A stretch of 64,000 bases of DNA from Janthinobacterium sp. 67 (GCF_002797895.1 NZ_PGES01000001.1:6076001-6140000), one strand, 5' to 3'. Shown: positions 42,543-53,787, numbered from the stretch's first letter. Notes: generated by a model from the letters alone, not told the origin. Numbers and translations: made by a program.

Positions 42543-43964
42543 TTGAAACGATATGAGGAATTGGCGGAAGAAGTCGCCGCCATGATCAGCACGCAGCTGC
42601 TGTTGCCCGGTGAAAAATTGCCGTCCGTGCGCCAGCAGCATGCGCGCAGGGGCGTGAGCCCGTCGACGGTATTCCAGGCCTACTACTTACTTGAAGCGCG
42701 CGGCATGATCGTCTCGCGTCCCCGCTCCGGTTATTACGTGGCGCCGCAGCGCGCCGCGCTGGCCCCCGAGCCGGACAGTTCGCACCCGCTGGCCGCCAGC
42801 ACCACCGTCGACGTCAGCGACCTCGTGTTCGACGTGCTGGGCGCCGTGGGCGCGCGCGATATCGTGCCGTTCGGCTCGGCGTTTCCCAGTCCGCAGCTGT
42901 TCCCGATGGAACGGCTGGCGCGGGCCGTGTCGGCCAGCATGCGCCGCCTCGACCCGTGGAGCACCGTCACGGATTTGTCCCTGGGCAATGCGGAACTGCG
43001 CCGCCAGATCGCCTTGCGCTACCAGCTCGACGGCGTGCCCGTGTCCAGCGACGACATCGTCATCACGAATGGCGCGCTGGAGGCGCTGAACCTGTGCCTG
43101 CAAGCCGTCACGCGGCCAGGCGACACGGTGCTGATCGAGTCGCCCAGTTTCTATGCATGCCTGCAGGCGCTGGAGCGGCTGGAACTCAAGGCGGTCGAGA
43201 TCGCCACCAGTCCGCGCGACGGCGTCGACCTGGCCGCGCTGGAAGAGTTGCTGCAGCGCCAGCAGCCCAAGGCGTGCTGGCTGATGACGAGTTTCCAGAA
43301 TCCCCTGGGCAGCCTGATGCCGCCGGAAAAAAAGCGCGCGCTGGCCGAATTGCTGGCGCGCCACGGCGTGCCGCTGATCGAGGATGACGTGTATGGCGAG
43401 CTGTACTTTGGCAAGCAGCGCCCGGGCCTGACGAAAAGCCACGACAGCGCGGGTCTCGTCATGCATTGCAGCTCGTTTTCCAAGACCCTGGCACCGGGTT
43501 TTCGTTTGGGCTGGGCCGTGGCCGGCCGCTACGCGCGCCAGGTCCAGCGCTTGAAGCTGACGACCAGCCTGTCGGCGCCCATCCCCCTGCAGATGGCGCT
43601 GGCCGATTACCTGGCGCAAGGCGGCTACGACCGCCATTTGCGCCAGCTGCGGCTGACCCTGGCGGCGCAGCAACACACCATGCTGCAAGCCATCGCCGTG
43701 CATTTTCCGCCCGGTACAAGGGTGACGCGGCCGCAGGGCGGCTATTTCGTGTGGGTGGAGATGCCTGCCGGTATCGATGCGCTGGCCTTGCACCGCAGCG
43801 CGCTGGCGGCCGGCATCAGCATCGCGCCCGGCCCCATTTTTTCCGCCACGCGCGCGTTTCGCCACTGCATCCGCCTCAATTACGGCCACCCGTGGAGTCC
43901 GCAGCTGGAAGCGGCCATCGCCACCCTGGGGCGGCTGGCGCAGGCGGCGACAAGCGGTACCTGA
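42543..43964 (+). CDS. MocR-type GntR regulator fused to a PLP aminotransferase domain
   Basis: A 473-residue regulator. Residues 1-75 form the GntR winged helix (KRYEELAEEVAAMISTQLLLPGEKLPSVRQQHARRGVSPSTVFQAYYLLEARG), then a fold-type I aminotransferase domain that binds PLP. SSFSKTLAPGFRLGW contains the PLP-binding lysine, and GNAELRRQIALRY, NGALEALNLCLQAV and IEDDVYGELYF are standard segments. TTG 42543 is the start, with AGGAG upstream and the family N-terminus. MocR members often control PLP synthesis or amine use; the target is not known here. Confidence 0.9.
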   Translation: MKRYEELAEEVAAMISTQLLLPGEKLPSVRQQHARRGVSPSTVFQAYYLLEARGMIVSRPRSGYYVAPQRAALAPEPDSSHPLAASTTVDVSDLVFDVLGAVGARDIVPFGSAFPSPQLFPMERLARAVSASMRRLDPWSTVTDLSLGNAELRRQIALRYQLDGVPVSSDDIVITNGALEALNLCLQAVTRPGDTVLIESPSFYACLQALERLELKAVEIATSPRDGVDLAALEELLQRQQPKACWLMTSFQNPLGSLMPPEKKRALAELLARHGVPLIEDDVYGELYFGKQRPGLTKSHDSAGLVMHCSSFSKTLAPGFRLGWAVAGRYARQVQRLKLTTSLSAPIPLQMALADYLAQGGYDRHLRQLRLTLAAQQHTMLQAIAVHFPPGTRVTRPQGGYFVWVEMPAGIDALALHRSALAAGISIAPGPIFSATRAFRHCIRLNYGHPWSPQLEAAIATLGRLAQAATSGT

Positions 43965-44053
43965 AAAAAGTCCCTTGCAGCAGCAAGTGTTTCATTTCAA
44001 AAAGAAATATTACTGTTATATTGATGTATCTATAACTAATGATGGGAATGATA

Positions 44054-44401
44054 ATGGACAACACGCAGCCGGAAGTGGGTCGTACGCAAGATACGACGAT
44101 CGCCATCCTGTCCCACGTTGGCGGCCTGTTCACCAGCTGGGTGGCGCCGCTGATCATTTATTTGATCAAGAAGGATGATGCGGATAAATTCTCGGCCGAG
44201 AACGCCCGCGAAGCGCTCAATTTCCAGATCACCCTGATCATCTGGTATTTCGCCTGCTTCGTCCTGTCGTTCGTGCTGATCGGCCTGTTCCTGTTCTGGA
44301 TCGTGGCGCTGGCCAACCTGGTGTGCTCGATCGTGGCGGCAGTCAAGGCCAGCAATGGAGTCACTTACCGCTACCCCCTGACCTTGCGTCTGGTCAAATA
44401 A
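44054..44401 (+). CDS. DUF4870 domain membrane protein
   Basis: A 115-residue membrane protein. TTIAILSHVGGLFTSWVAPLIIYLIKKDD and SAENAREALNFQITLIIWYFACFVLSFVLIGLFLF are typical DUF4870 features: three membrane segments. The function is unknown. Start uncertain: 44054 (MDNTQPEV) is preferred because GGGAA lies just upstream; ATG at 44039 gives five extra residues. The upstream stretch 43981-44040 is AT-rich and may hold a promoter. Confidence 0.8.
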   Translation: MDNTQPEVGRTQDTTIAILSHVGGLFTSWVAPLIIYLIKKDDADKFSAENAREALNFQITLIIWYFACFVLSFVLIGLFLFWIVALANLVCSIVAAVKASNGVTYRYPLTLRLVK

Positions 44402-44408
44402 GGCTGCG

Positions 44409-44439
44409 CCGGCCGCCGGGTTTCAGCCCGGGCGGCCGG
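44409..44439. terminator. GC-rich hairpin between convergent genes
   Basis: CCGGCCGCC and GGCGGCCGG enclose GGG-TTTCAG-CCC. There is no long T-run on either side, and the hairpin overlaps the 3' end of the SMI1-like gene. It probably stalls both transcripts. Confidence 0.4.
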
Positions 44440-44848
44440 GCAGTATCAGCAATGACGCAAAGTCGGGCGCCACCGCGCTGGTGGCGCCTGTTTCGTGCGA
44501 CCACAGCACGACCACCGGCTCGCCCGATGGTCCCGTTTGCGCATAGTCAAAACAATAGTAATCGCCCGTGCCGAACTGGGCGAAGGGCAGCAGGGCGCTG
44601 GCCTCGTTGCCGCCATCCACATTCTCCAGCCATTCCTGCCAGCCCGTGTTGTAGTAGCGCTCGATCGATTCCCACGTCTTGCGCGCATTGGCCGCGTCGT
44701 GGACGGGAAATACGCTCAAGGCGCCCAGCGCGCGGCCATTGTTCACCAACAACCATTGCACGTAGGACGCGGGCAGCGCTCGCCCCAGCGCCTGTTCGGC
44801 GTCGGCGATCGCCTCAAGCGTGGTGCCGATGGACTTGCTCTTGTTCAT
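44423..44848 (-). CDS. SMI1/KNR4 (SUKH)-family protein
   Basis: A 141-residue protein with the SUKH fold signatures: ADAEQALGRALPASYVQWLLVNNG at the start and VFPVHDA then LLPFAQFGTGDYYCFDYAQ. Such proteins are often immunity proteins to toxins; here no toxin gene is adjacent and it sits downstream of an exonuclease gene, so a housekeeping role is equally likely. Length normal for the family. Confidence 0.82.
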   Translation of the reverse strand: MNKSKSIGTTLEAIADAEQALGRALPASYVQWLLVNNGRALGALSVFPVHDAANARKTWESIERYYNTGWQEWLENVDGGNEASALLPFAQFGTGDYYCFDYAQTGPSGEPVVVLWSHETGATSAVAPDFASLLILPGRPG

Positions 44849-44868
44849 GTTGCGGGAAGGCGCCAGTT

Positions 44869-45516
44869 TCAGGCGGGGGCGGGCGGCGCGGCAGGCGGCG
44901 TGCTGGCACGCGGGGCTTTTTGCGGCGTGACCTTGCCGCCTTCGGCGATCCAGCGGCGGTACACGCGCAGGGCCACTTGCGCGTCGTCGGCCGCGTACAG
45001 TATCTGCTTTTCCGTCAGGCGCGACGTGGCCCAATTGGTGGTCGAGATCTTTTTCGATTTCTGCAGGTGCAGGCCGAAGAACTTGGCCACGGCCGTCTTC
45101 GCACCCAGGTCGTTGCGCTGGCCGCCGCGCAGGGCGACGGACAGGTCGAGCACCTGGGCCGGGGCGATGCCGAGCTTGTTGCGCAGGCGCTTGACGTCGT
45201 CGGACAGGCCGAAACCCACTTTCAGGGTGGTCGTCGATTCGAGGATGGCTTTGAGTTCGGCCAGAGCCGGCGCCGGCGTGCTGCCCACCTGGAACAGGTA
45301 GGCGATGTCGTCGGTGGCCAGCTGGATCAAATGCGGACCCGTGGAAGACTCGCCCTTGACGAACGTCGGCTTCGATTCCGTATCGAAGCCGATGGCGTCG
45401 GCCGCCAGCAGGGCGGTCATGGCCGCCTGCGCATCGTCGCTGGTGCGTACCAGCTTGACGTGGTCGAGGGTGATGCCTTGATAGGGGGGCAGTGGCGGTG
45501 CGGCAACTGTGTCCAT
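44869..45516 (-). CDS. 3'-5' exonuclease (RNase D-like, DEDDy)
   Basis: A 215-residue single-domain exonuclease. The ExoI motif AIGFDTESKP supplies Asp and Glu, ExoII is VGFGLSDDVKRL, and ExoIII is YAADDAQVALRVY, giving the DEDDy pattern. It lacks the HRDC domain of RNase D, so it resembles the smaller family members that trim RNA or DNA ends. It lies 9 bases downstream of the ProQ gene, a natural RNA-metabolism pairing. The C-terminus is a Pro/Ala tail. Confidence 0.88.
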   Translation of the reverse strand: MDTVAAPPLPPYQGITLDHVKLVRTSDDAQAAMTALLAADAIGFDTESKPTFVKGESSTGPHLIQLATDDIAYLFQVGSTPAPALAELKAILESTTTLKVGFGLSDDVKRLRNKLGIAPAQVLDLSVALRGGQRNDLGAKTAVAKFFGLHLQKSKKISTTNWATSRLTEKQILYAADDAQVALRVYRRWIAEGGKVTPQKAPRASTPPAAPPAPA

Positions 45517-45525
45517 GAAACCGGA

Positions 45526-46035
45526 TCAGCCCTTGCGCGAGAATTTCGCGGTCAGCTGATTCAGTTTTTCCAGGCGCAAGCGGTTCGCTTCTTCGGCGGC
45601 GGCCGCGTCGCGCTCGGCTTTCTTGCGCTCGGCTTCCTTCTTGAAGCGCTGCTGCAATACCTGCGTGGCGTGATCGCGGTGGGTTTGCGTCACTTCCGCG
45701 CCGGCAGTGCCGTCGAGGTCGTAGCGTACCTTGGCTTTTTCCATCACGCGCAGGTAGCGCAGCGAACCCGTGTGGATGCCCAGCGCCGTGCGCATCAGCT
45801 TGCGGTCCAGGTCCGGCAGGCGCGCCAGGATCTGCTTGTCGATACCGATGGACAAGGGCAGGCAATCGCGGAATGGCGGGAATTGCTCCTGGAACTGTTT
45901 CAGCAGGGCGCGCGCGGTCAGGCCGGCAGGCGCCGGTGTGGTCGCTGCGGCCGGTGCCGCCGCTGGGGCTGCATCGACTGGCGTGTCAGGAGTGGTGGCT
46001 TGCTGGTCTGGCGTGGAGCTGGTCATCGACATCAT
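45526..46035 (-). CDS. ProQ/FinO-domain RNA chaperone
   Basis: A 169-residue RNA-binding protein. After a disordered Ala/Pro-rich N-terminus (residues 1-40) comes the FinO domain: LTARALLKQFQEQFPPFRDCLPLSIGIDKQILARLPDL and LMRTALGIHTGSLRYLRVM. A Lys/Glu-rich helix with a basic end (QRFKKEAERKKAERD) follows. ProQ binds small RNAs and 3' UTRs. Start uncertain among 46035, 46032 and 46026; none has a strong ribosome binding site. It leads an operon with the exonuclease. Confidence 0.85.
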   Translation of the reverse strand: MMSMTSSTPDQQATTPDTPVDAAPAAAPAAATTPAPAGLTARALLKQFQEQFPPFRDCLPLSIGIDKQILARLPDLDRKLMRTALGIHTGSLRYLRVMEKAKVRYDLDGTAGAEVTQTHRDHATQVLQQRFKKEAERKKAERDAAAAEEANRLRLEKLNQLTAKFSRKG

Positions 46036-46159
46036 TGGTTGGGCTATAAAAGGGGAGCATAGCACGCGCCACAGGCAAGTGCATTGTCTTTTTTGGCAAC
46101 TTGACCTGCGATAAGCGGCTTCGCGCTACAGCCGACGCAGCGCGAAATGCGGGAAATGT

Positions 46160-46165
46160 GTATAA
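46160..46165 (+). promoter_or_regulatory. TATAAT box upstream of the rpoD region
   Basis: A perfect -10 consensus in the sequence ATGTGTATAATGTCGG, with transcription expected near 46172. The region 17 bases upstream does not match a -35. The box is unusual in this GC-rich genome. Confidence 0.5.
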
Positions 46166-46171
46166 TGTCGG

Positions 46172-46388
46172 CTTGCGCTGATGACTGGACCCCGTTTTCG
46201 ACGGTCTGGCTCAGGTGTGCAGGGGATAGGAGCAGTGCGGTGCAGGGCCATCATTATTGTTATTTTTGATATCAGATATTTTGCTTATCAATTATCCAGA
46301 TAACTGGCCTTCGTGCATAATCTTGCTCTCCGCTGTGTCTTCACTGAACAACAATAGATTCAAGCCCGTTCTGGTACGGGCTTTTTTT
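46172..46388 (+). ncRNA. Candidate small RNA or rpoD leader transcript
   Basis: A stretch of about 217 bases starts after the TATAAT box and ends at a terminator. No protein-coding frame with a ribosome binding site is visible. Within it, GACCCCGTTTTCGACGGTC can form a small hairpin and the rest is AT-rich with runs such as TTATTTTTGATATCAG. It could be an independent small RNA or an attenuated leader of rpoD. Not recognised as 6S, tmRNA, SRP or RNase P RNA. Confidence 0.45.
46362..46388 (+). terminator. Rho-independent terminator upstream of rpoD
   Basis: AAGCCCGT-TCTGGT-ACGGGCTT followed by a run of T. No plus-strand protein gene ends before it, which is why an RNA gene or attenuator is proposed. 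Confidence 0.75.
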
Positions 46389-46616
46389 CATTCCGCAATG
46401 TACATCGCTTATTTATCTGACCCGGCTTCGGCCTCGCCGTACGGTCCGCCGCTCCGCATGACGGATGCGCGGGCTTTGAACGTCCCGATAGACAGGCGCC
46501 GCTGCCGTTAACACGGCAGCCGCAACAATACGCTCCATCGAGTCCGGTTTCGCAGGCTTAGGTGGAATCATTCACTTCGCGCCGACACCATCTGGTCTCG
46601 CATTAAGAGATATCTC

Positions 46617-49166
<2,550 letters not shown>

Positions 49167-49183
49167 GCAGTCGGCAGGTAATG

Positions 49184-49210
49184 AAAAGGAGGCGCAAGCC
49201 TCCTTTTTTT
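49184..49210 (+). terminator. Rho-independent terminator after rpoD
   Basis: AAAAGGAGGC-GCAA-GCCTCCTTTT plus further T residues, 17 bases after the rpoD stop. Confidence 0.88.
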
Positions 49211-49249
49211 CGTCCATACCAGCAGGGTATAGATTTTCTGTTTTTGTGG

Positions 49250-49764
49250 CGCACCATTTTTTGTCCGCTACGGCGGCCAAGTTGAACAAGGCATCTTCAT
49301 AGCGCTCAATGCTGTGTTTGTGATCGAGGAGTGCATCGACTAACGTATGGCTGACAATGGGGCAAGCGCCGTAGCAACCGCGGCCCTGTCTTTATCCCAG
49401 CTTGCAGTTCCTGCCGCAAGCATCGGACTCAGTTCGCCGCCATGCTTGTGCATGGCGCTCAGGCCTGCCTGAATGGGTTTTTAAAAAACTCAACGGTGGT
49501 GCCGGCGTTGGCAGCTACGTGTAACTTGGTGGGTACCACTTCCAGCGGCGCTCGATTAAGGCTGTCAATAGCCCGCTTTGGGGGTGTGGCGCAAACAGTT
49601 TCTTTGTTGATAATGCTATCGATTTTTGCTTTTAGCCTGGCAGGCAATCTCGTCGGTTCATTTTGGCCTCGACGGTGAATATCTTGGCGTTTTTGTATTC
49701 GACGATGTATTGGCGATGTTGAAAGGCGGATAGAATCCGGTCGCTGGTGACCGAACACGTTCAT
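49250..49764 (-). pseudogene. Frameshifted gene remnant of unknown family
   Basis: Four protein-like stretches lie end to end on the minus strand but in different frames: SAFQHRQYIVEYKNAKIFTV (near 49700), KAKIDSIINKETV through FFKNPFRQA (49459-49660), SAMHKHGGELSPMLAAGTAS (near 49400) and TLVDALLDHKHSIERYEDAL (near 49300). Their codon choice and ordinary protein-like composition argue for a single former ORF broken by frameshifts. The longest intact piece is the 101-codon frame 49459-49764. No family was recognised; a phage or mobile-element protein is possible. The surrounding GC content is lower than its neighbours. Confidence 0.45.
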
Positions 49765-49953
49765 GGATTAGCAGCCTGTCGCCCACCATGAAGCGAGTGC
49801 CGAGACTAATGCTGGCGCGATGGTGGCGCAATAGAAGACTGCGTCGAAAAATACTGATGAGAGTGGTAACTGTTTTGCATTTCTATGCGCATGGTAATGA
49901 CGATAACGACGGAAGGAGGGCCGGCGCGAACACCGGCGCTCAGGTGATTCCTG
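49765..49953. other. Intergenic, lower-GC segment
   Basis: No gene or clear signal seen. It separates the remnant from the lipoprotein gene. Confidence 0.4.
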
Positions 49954-50553
49954 TCAGCCAGGTGGCAAGGTTAATGCATAGGCCTCGATATCGGGAATCA
50001 GGCGATCGAGCATTTTCTGGGCAAGTTTTACCCGCGCCTCGGCGCCGTTGGTATTGTACAGATCCAAGAGGGAATCGCCTTCGGTCGAGACCACTTTATA
50101 GCGGTGCAGCGAAGGGGACGTTGCGCCACTGACTAGCATGGAGATATCGAGCAGAAATTCAACTCTGTCGCCATTGAACCTTGCGCGGTCGATATTAATG
50201 GCGATCATAATATCCGCTTTCTCTGCCGTGTTGCTTGTGATGTCCTTGACGATGCCGAGCCTTAGGAGTTCCTTCTTCAGTGATGCCGCAAATTCCTGCT
50301 GGGAATCAGACTCGAAAACCTTGCCATTTGATTTTTGCGCCATCGGAATCAGAATGCCGCCAGCAGGCATCAGGGTGGTACTGTTGATGCCACCAATGCC
50401 GCTCGACGTGATGAGTATGCTCGCTGTCTTATCTGTTCTGACCTTGGCGACACCCTTATAAGACAGATTATCAATAGGAATGGGGGCGATGACACAGCCA
50501 GACAACATCGTCGCCAACATGGCGGCATTGGAAAGTCGCGATATGAGTTTCAT
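49954..50553 (-). CDS. Putative lipoprotein, 199 aa
   Basis: A signal peptide with the lipobox LSGC places the lipidated cysteine at residue 20. The mature part is beta-rich with hydroxyl residues (SILITSSGIGGINSTTL) and a later alpha/beta half (EKADIMIAINIDRARFNGDRVEFLLDISMLVSG). Codon use is clearly more AT-rich than in neighbouring genes, so it was probably acquired horizontally. No family is recognised. Confidence 0.72.
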   Translation of the reverse strand: MKLISRLSNAAMLATMLSGCVIAPIPIDNLSYKGVAKVRTDKTASILITSSGIGGINSTTLMPAGGILIPMAQKSNGKVFESDSQQEFAASLKKELLRLGIVKDITSNTAEKADIMIAINIDRARFNGDRVEFLLDISMLVSGATSPSLHRYKVVSTEGDSLLDLYNTNGAEARVKLAQKMLDRLIPDIEAYALTLPPG

Positions 50554-50797
50554 TGTTTTCCAAAGTTACCGTGATAAAAAATGTCAGTATATCAACTTAT
50601 GGGAAAATAAACACCCTCCACGTTGTGATGCCGTTCAGCTAAGACTGGACTGCATTTTCATCTGGGGCTTGTAAATGCCGAGGTCTGCGGTTCGCCCTCC
50701 GGATTATGTTCGATGACAATCTCCATGTCCTGGCAAGCCACCTTGCGGACGCATGGCAATGTCGAGACCCGTGAACACTCCGAGGTACAAACTTATT

Positions 50798-51937
50798 TTA
50801 CAGCGAATGCGGACGCTGGCCCAGCAGGCCGGCACGGAAGTGGCGCCGCGCGCGGTACAGCGCCGCGCCGCAGGCGGCGGCGATGACGGTCATGAAGAAC
50901 CAGTCCAGCGGGTTGCGGCGCGGCGGTGGCGGCGACGCTTGCGACGGCACGGCGAAGGCCTGGAATTTATGTCCCGTGTAGACGGCGCCCACCACGAGTC
51001 CGGCGTCCGTGATCTTGTTGGTCAGGTACAGGCCGTCGTCGCGGCGGCGCACCGTCATCACGCCTTCCTTGTAGACAAAGGTCATCGGTTCATAGCCGTT
51101 GATGTTGACGCTGCCGACCACGTGTCCGGCCGCGTTGACGGCCGTGGCGTAGCTGTCGCCCTGGCCGATCATGGCGCCCAGATCGAGCATGCGCTTGCCG
51201 TCCCAGGCAAACGCGTGCCAGCGGCGCTTTTCCGTTTCCGAGGCGCCCACGATCAGACCCGCGTCGTTGATGGCGGTGGCCGAGCTGATGCGTCCGCCGG
51301 GCAGGGTGCCGATTTCCTGCATGCCCGCACCGGGGCGGTAGACGAAGGCGCGGCGGTAGCCGTCGTCGCGCTGGGCCGTGCCCACCACCACGCCATGGCT
51401 GTTCAAGCCGCTGGCATAGCTGCTGGCGCCGCCCAAGGTGCCCAGGTCTTGCAGGCTGTGGTCGGCTTTCGTCACAAAGGCGTGGAAATCGCCGCCGCTC
51501 GTATCGGCATAGCCGGCTACCTGGCCGCCGCGCGCGATGGCCGTGGCGTAGCTGCTGGTGCCACCCAGGGTACCCAGGTCGCGCATGCCGTCCGCCGCAT
51601 CGTAGCGGAAGGCATGCCAGGCACCGCTGGCCGTCTGCGCCGAGCCGACCACCACGCCATGGATATTGATGGCCTTGGTGAAACCTTCATCGCCGCCCAG
51701 GGTGCCCAGCTCGCGAAGGCGGCCATGCTGATACGTCACGGCGCGGCGCCGTCCTGCTTCCTCCATGATGATGCCGGCCACCAGGCCCGCCGGATTCAGG
51801 TCGGACGCGATGCTGCCATTGCCATCCCTTTCGCCAAAGCCCCGTTCGGCATAGATGGTGGCGCTGGCGGTGGAGACGGCGGCCAGCAGGCACAGGCCGA
51901 GCAGCGGGGCGGGGAAGCGGGAGAACCGTGGCGGCAT
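50798..51937 (-). CDS. HAF-repeat exported protein
   Basis: A 379-residue exported protein with a signal peptide (LLGLCLLAAVSTASA). It contains about six or seven repeats of around 45 residues of the type DLGTLGGTSSYATAIARGGQVAGYA, the extracellular HAF repeat (named for its conserved HAF triad, seen as WHAF, FHAF and WHAFAW). These form beta-propeller-like or stacked strands. The C-terminus has a membrane helix (WFFMTVIAAACGAAL) and basic tail. GAGGAAAC precedes the ATG. The histidine kinase gene upstream is on the same strand, 53 bases away. Confidence 0.86.
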   Translation of the reverse strand: MPPRFSRFPAPLLGLCLLAAVSTASATIYAERGFGERDGNGSIASDLNPAGLVAGIIMEEAGRRRAVTYQHGRLRELGTLGGDEGFTKAINIHGVVVGSAQTASGAWHAFRYDAADGMRDLGTLGGTSSYATAIARGGQVAGYADTSGGDFHAFVTKADHSLQDLGTLGGASSYASGLNSHGVVVGTAQRDDGYRRAFVYRPGAGMQEIGTLPGGRISSATAINDAGLIVGASETEKRRWHAFAWDGKRMLDLGAMIGQGDSYATAVNAAGHVVGSVNINGYEPMTFVYKEGVMTVRRRDDGLYLTNKITDAGLVVGAVYTGHKFQAFAVPSQASPPPPRRNPLDWFFMTVIAAACGAALYRARRHFRAGLLGQRPHSL

Positions 51938-51990
51938 GATAGTTTCCTCAAAAAAAACTTACTATACTTTTTTATGCCGCAGATGCATAC

Positions 51991-53787
51991 TTAATTTGCT
52001 ACTATTTTTGCCAATGTTTGTATGTCGTCATGCTCGGCTGGCGCGCTTTTCCTGGGCTGCGGCACGTGGATGGCCAGCACGGTGCCCTGGCCGGCCTGGC
52101 TGTCGATGCGCAGTTCGCCGCCCAGCGCGTGGACGCGTTCGCGTATGCTTTTCAGGCCGAAGGTAGCCTTCTTGCCGTGGTCGTCCGGCTGCATGCCGAT
52201 GCCGTTGTCGCTGATGCGCAGCACGATGGCATCCTTATCTTGCGCCAGCGCCACTTCCACTTCGCTGGCCTGGGCATGGCGCACGATGTTCGACAACGAT
52301 TCCTGCAGTACGCGGAAGATGGCCGACGTTTGGCGCTGGTCCAGGCCCAGGTCCGGCGCCTCGCTGTCGAGCGTGAGCCGGTAGCGGATGGCGCCGCGGC
52401 CCTCCATCTGGCGGATCAGCCATTCGGCTGCCGGGCCCAGTCCCAGCTCCAGGGTGCTGGGATGCAAGTCATTGATGATGGTGCGCACGGAGCGGATGGT
52501 GGTATCGATGGTGTCGAGCACGCGCTGGGCGTGGCGGTGCAGGCGCGGGTGGGTCTTGGCGGTGCGCGCGTGCAGCAGCGACACGTCGATGCGCAGCACC
52601 ATCAGGTTCTGGCCCAGGTCGTCATGGATGTCGAGCGCGATGCGGCGCCGCTCCTCTTCCTTGATGGTTTGCTGATGGTCGCTCAGTTCGCGCAGCTGGG
52701 CCAGGGTGCGTTCCAGGCTTTCCTCGTTGCGCTTGCTGTCGGTGATGTCGATGGCCATGGCGATGATCATCTGCGGCTGGCCATCGGCGTTGAACACGGG
52801 TTTCTTGTGCGTCTGCACGAGGCGGTTTTCCTGCAACTGGGCGTTCCATACCAATTCTTCGCGTATCACCACCTTGCGGCTGGCAAACGCTTCCCGGTCC
52901 GCCGCATGGAAGCCCACGTTCTGGTCGCTGGGAAAGTGCTTCAGGTCGCGTCCTTCGGCGATGTCCTGGTGGCGCACGCCCCATTGCTGTTCGCAGGCCT
53001 GGTTCATCAGCACGATGCGCGAATCGGCATCCTTGAGGAACAGCGACAGGGGCATCATGGAAATGATGTCCTGCAGCCGCTCTTCGCTGCGCGCCAGCGC
53101 CGCTTCCGTTTGCGCGCGCATGGCGATTTCCGCGGACAGTTGGAGATTTACGTCGAGCAACTGGGCCGTGCGCAGGGCCACGCGGTTTTCCAGTTCCGCA
53201 TGGGCCATGCTCAGCGCGTGTTCTGCCCGTTTTTGTTCGGTAATGTCGCTGGCCATCACGAGCGCTCCCGTCAGCCTGCCTTGCGGGTCGTACAGGCAGC
53301 GGCCGCTGATCATGGCCCAGCGTTCCGAACCGTCGCCGTGCCGGTACTGCAGTTCGCCCATGCAGCTGCGTTCCTGTTCGCGCCTCAGCGGGCACAGGCG
53401 CAGCAAGGTCGCTTCGTCGTGGTATTCGCTCATCTTGTGGCCCAGCAGCTTTTCCGCCGGCATGCCCAGCATGTCGCACAGGCGCTGGTTGATGTGCAAT
53501 ATCGTGCCTTGCGCATCCGTTTGCCACATGCCGTCCTGCGCCGCGTCGCTCAGGTCGCGGTAACGCATGGCGCTGGCGTCGAGCTGCAGCCGCGTGTTGG
53601 CCAGGTGGGTGCGCAGCTTGCGCATCAGCCACATGGCCGTGCCGGCCGAGGCCGCCAGCAGCAGCGACAGCCAGATGTGCTCCCAGAAGTCGAGCTCCTG
53701 CCAGGCCGCGCCGGCCAGCCAGCCCAGCATGATCAGGATGAGGGCGGCGCATGCCGCACTCAGCGTTTCAATCGACCATTTGCTCAT
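51991..53787 (-). CDS. Sensor histidine kinase, NarX/HisKA_3 type
   Basis: A 598-residue membrane kinase. Two membrane helices at residues 5-25 and 35-55, then two PAS domains (AMRYRDLSDAAQDGMWQTD and ERLQDIISMMPLSLFLKDADS) each followed by a PAC-like segment, a coiled-coil linker, the HisKA_3 dimerisation motif (RIALDIHDDLGQNLMVLRID, phospho-His in HDD) and an HATPase_c domain (RVLQESLSNIVRHAQ, ISDNGIGMQ, FGLKSIRERV). No response regulator gene is adjacent, so its partner is elsewhere. The start at 53787 (MSKWSIE) has AGGAACG before it. Confidence 0.9.
   Translation of the reverse strand: MSKWSIETLSAACAALILIMLGWLAGAAWQELDFWEHIWLSLLLAASAGTAMWLMRKLRTHLANTRLQLDASAMRYRDLSDAAQDGMWQTDAQGTILHINQRLCDMLGMPAEKLLGHKMSEYHDEATLLRLCPLRREQERSCMGELQYRHGDGSERWAMISGRCLYDPQGRLTGALVMASDITEQKRAEHALSMAHAELENRVALRTAQLLDVNLQLSAEIAMRAQTEAALARSEERLQDIISMMPLSLFLKDADSRIVLMNQACEQQWGVRHQDIAEGRDLKHFPSDQNVGFHAADREAFASRKVVIREELVWNAQLQENRLVQTHKKPVFNADGQPQMIIAMAIDITDSKRNEESLERTLAQLRELSDHQQTIKEEERRRIALDIHDDLGQNLMVLRIDVSLLHARTAKTHPRLHRHAQRVLDTIDTTIRSVRTIINDLHPSTLELGLGPAAEWLIRQMEGRGAIRYRLTLDSEAPDLGLDQRQTSAIFRVLQESLSNIVRHAQASEVEVALAQDKDAIVLRISDNGIGMQPDDHGKKATFGLKSIRERVHALGGELRIDSQAGQGTVLAIHVPQPRKSAPAEHDDIQTLAKIVAN

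Larger units (their letters stand above)
46036..46616. other. Intergenic region between proQ and rpoD
   Basis: About 580 bases. It holds the proQ promoter region, a TATAAT box at 46160, a candidate RNA ending in a terminator at 46388, and the rpoD leader. An 84-codon ORF at 46257-46511 overlaps the terminator and is not accepted. Confidence 0.6.

Noticed and set aside
44423..44848. Toxin-immunity pair for the SUKH protein
   Set aside because: No toxin-like gene lies nearby; upstream genes are an exonuclease and ProQ, so the immunity role is not supported.
46172..46388. tmRNA, 6S, SRP or RNase P identity for the proposed RNA
   Set aside because: None of the expected conserved ends or core motifs is present in the stretch.
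46257..46511. 84-codon ORF upstream of rpoD
   Set aside because: It crosses a strong terminator, has no ribosome binding site and unusual composition, so a chance frame is more likely.
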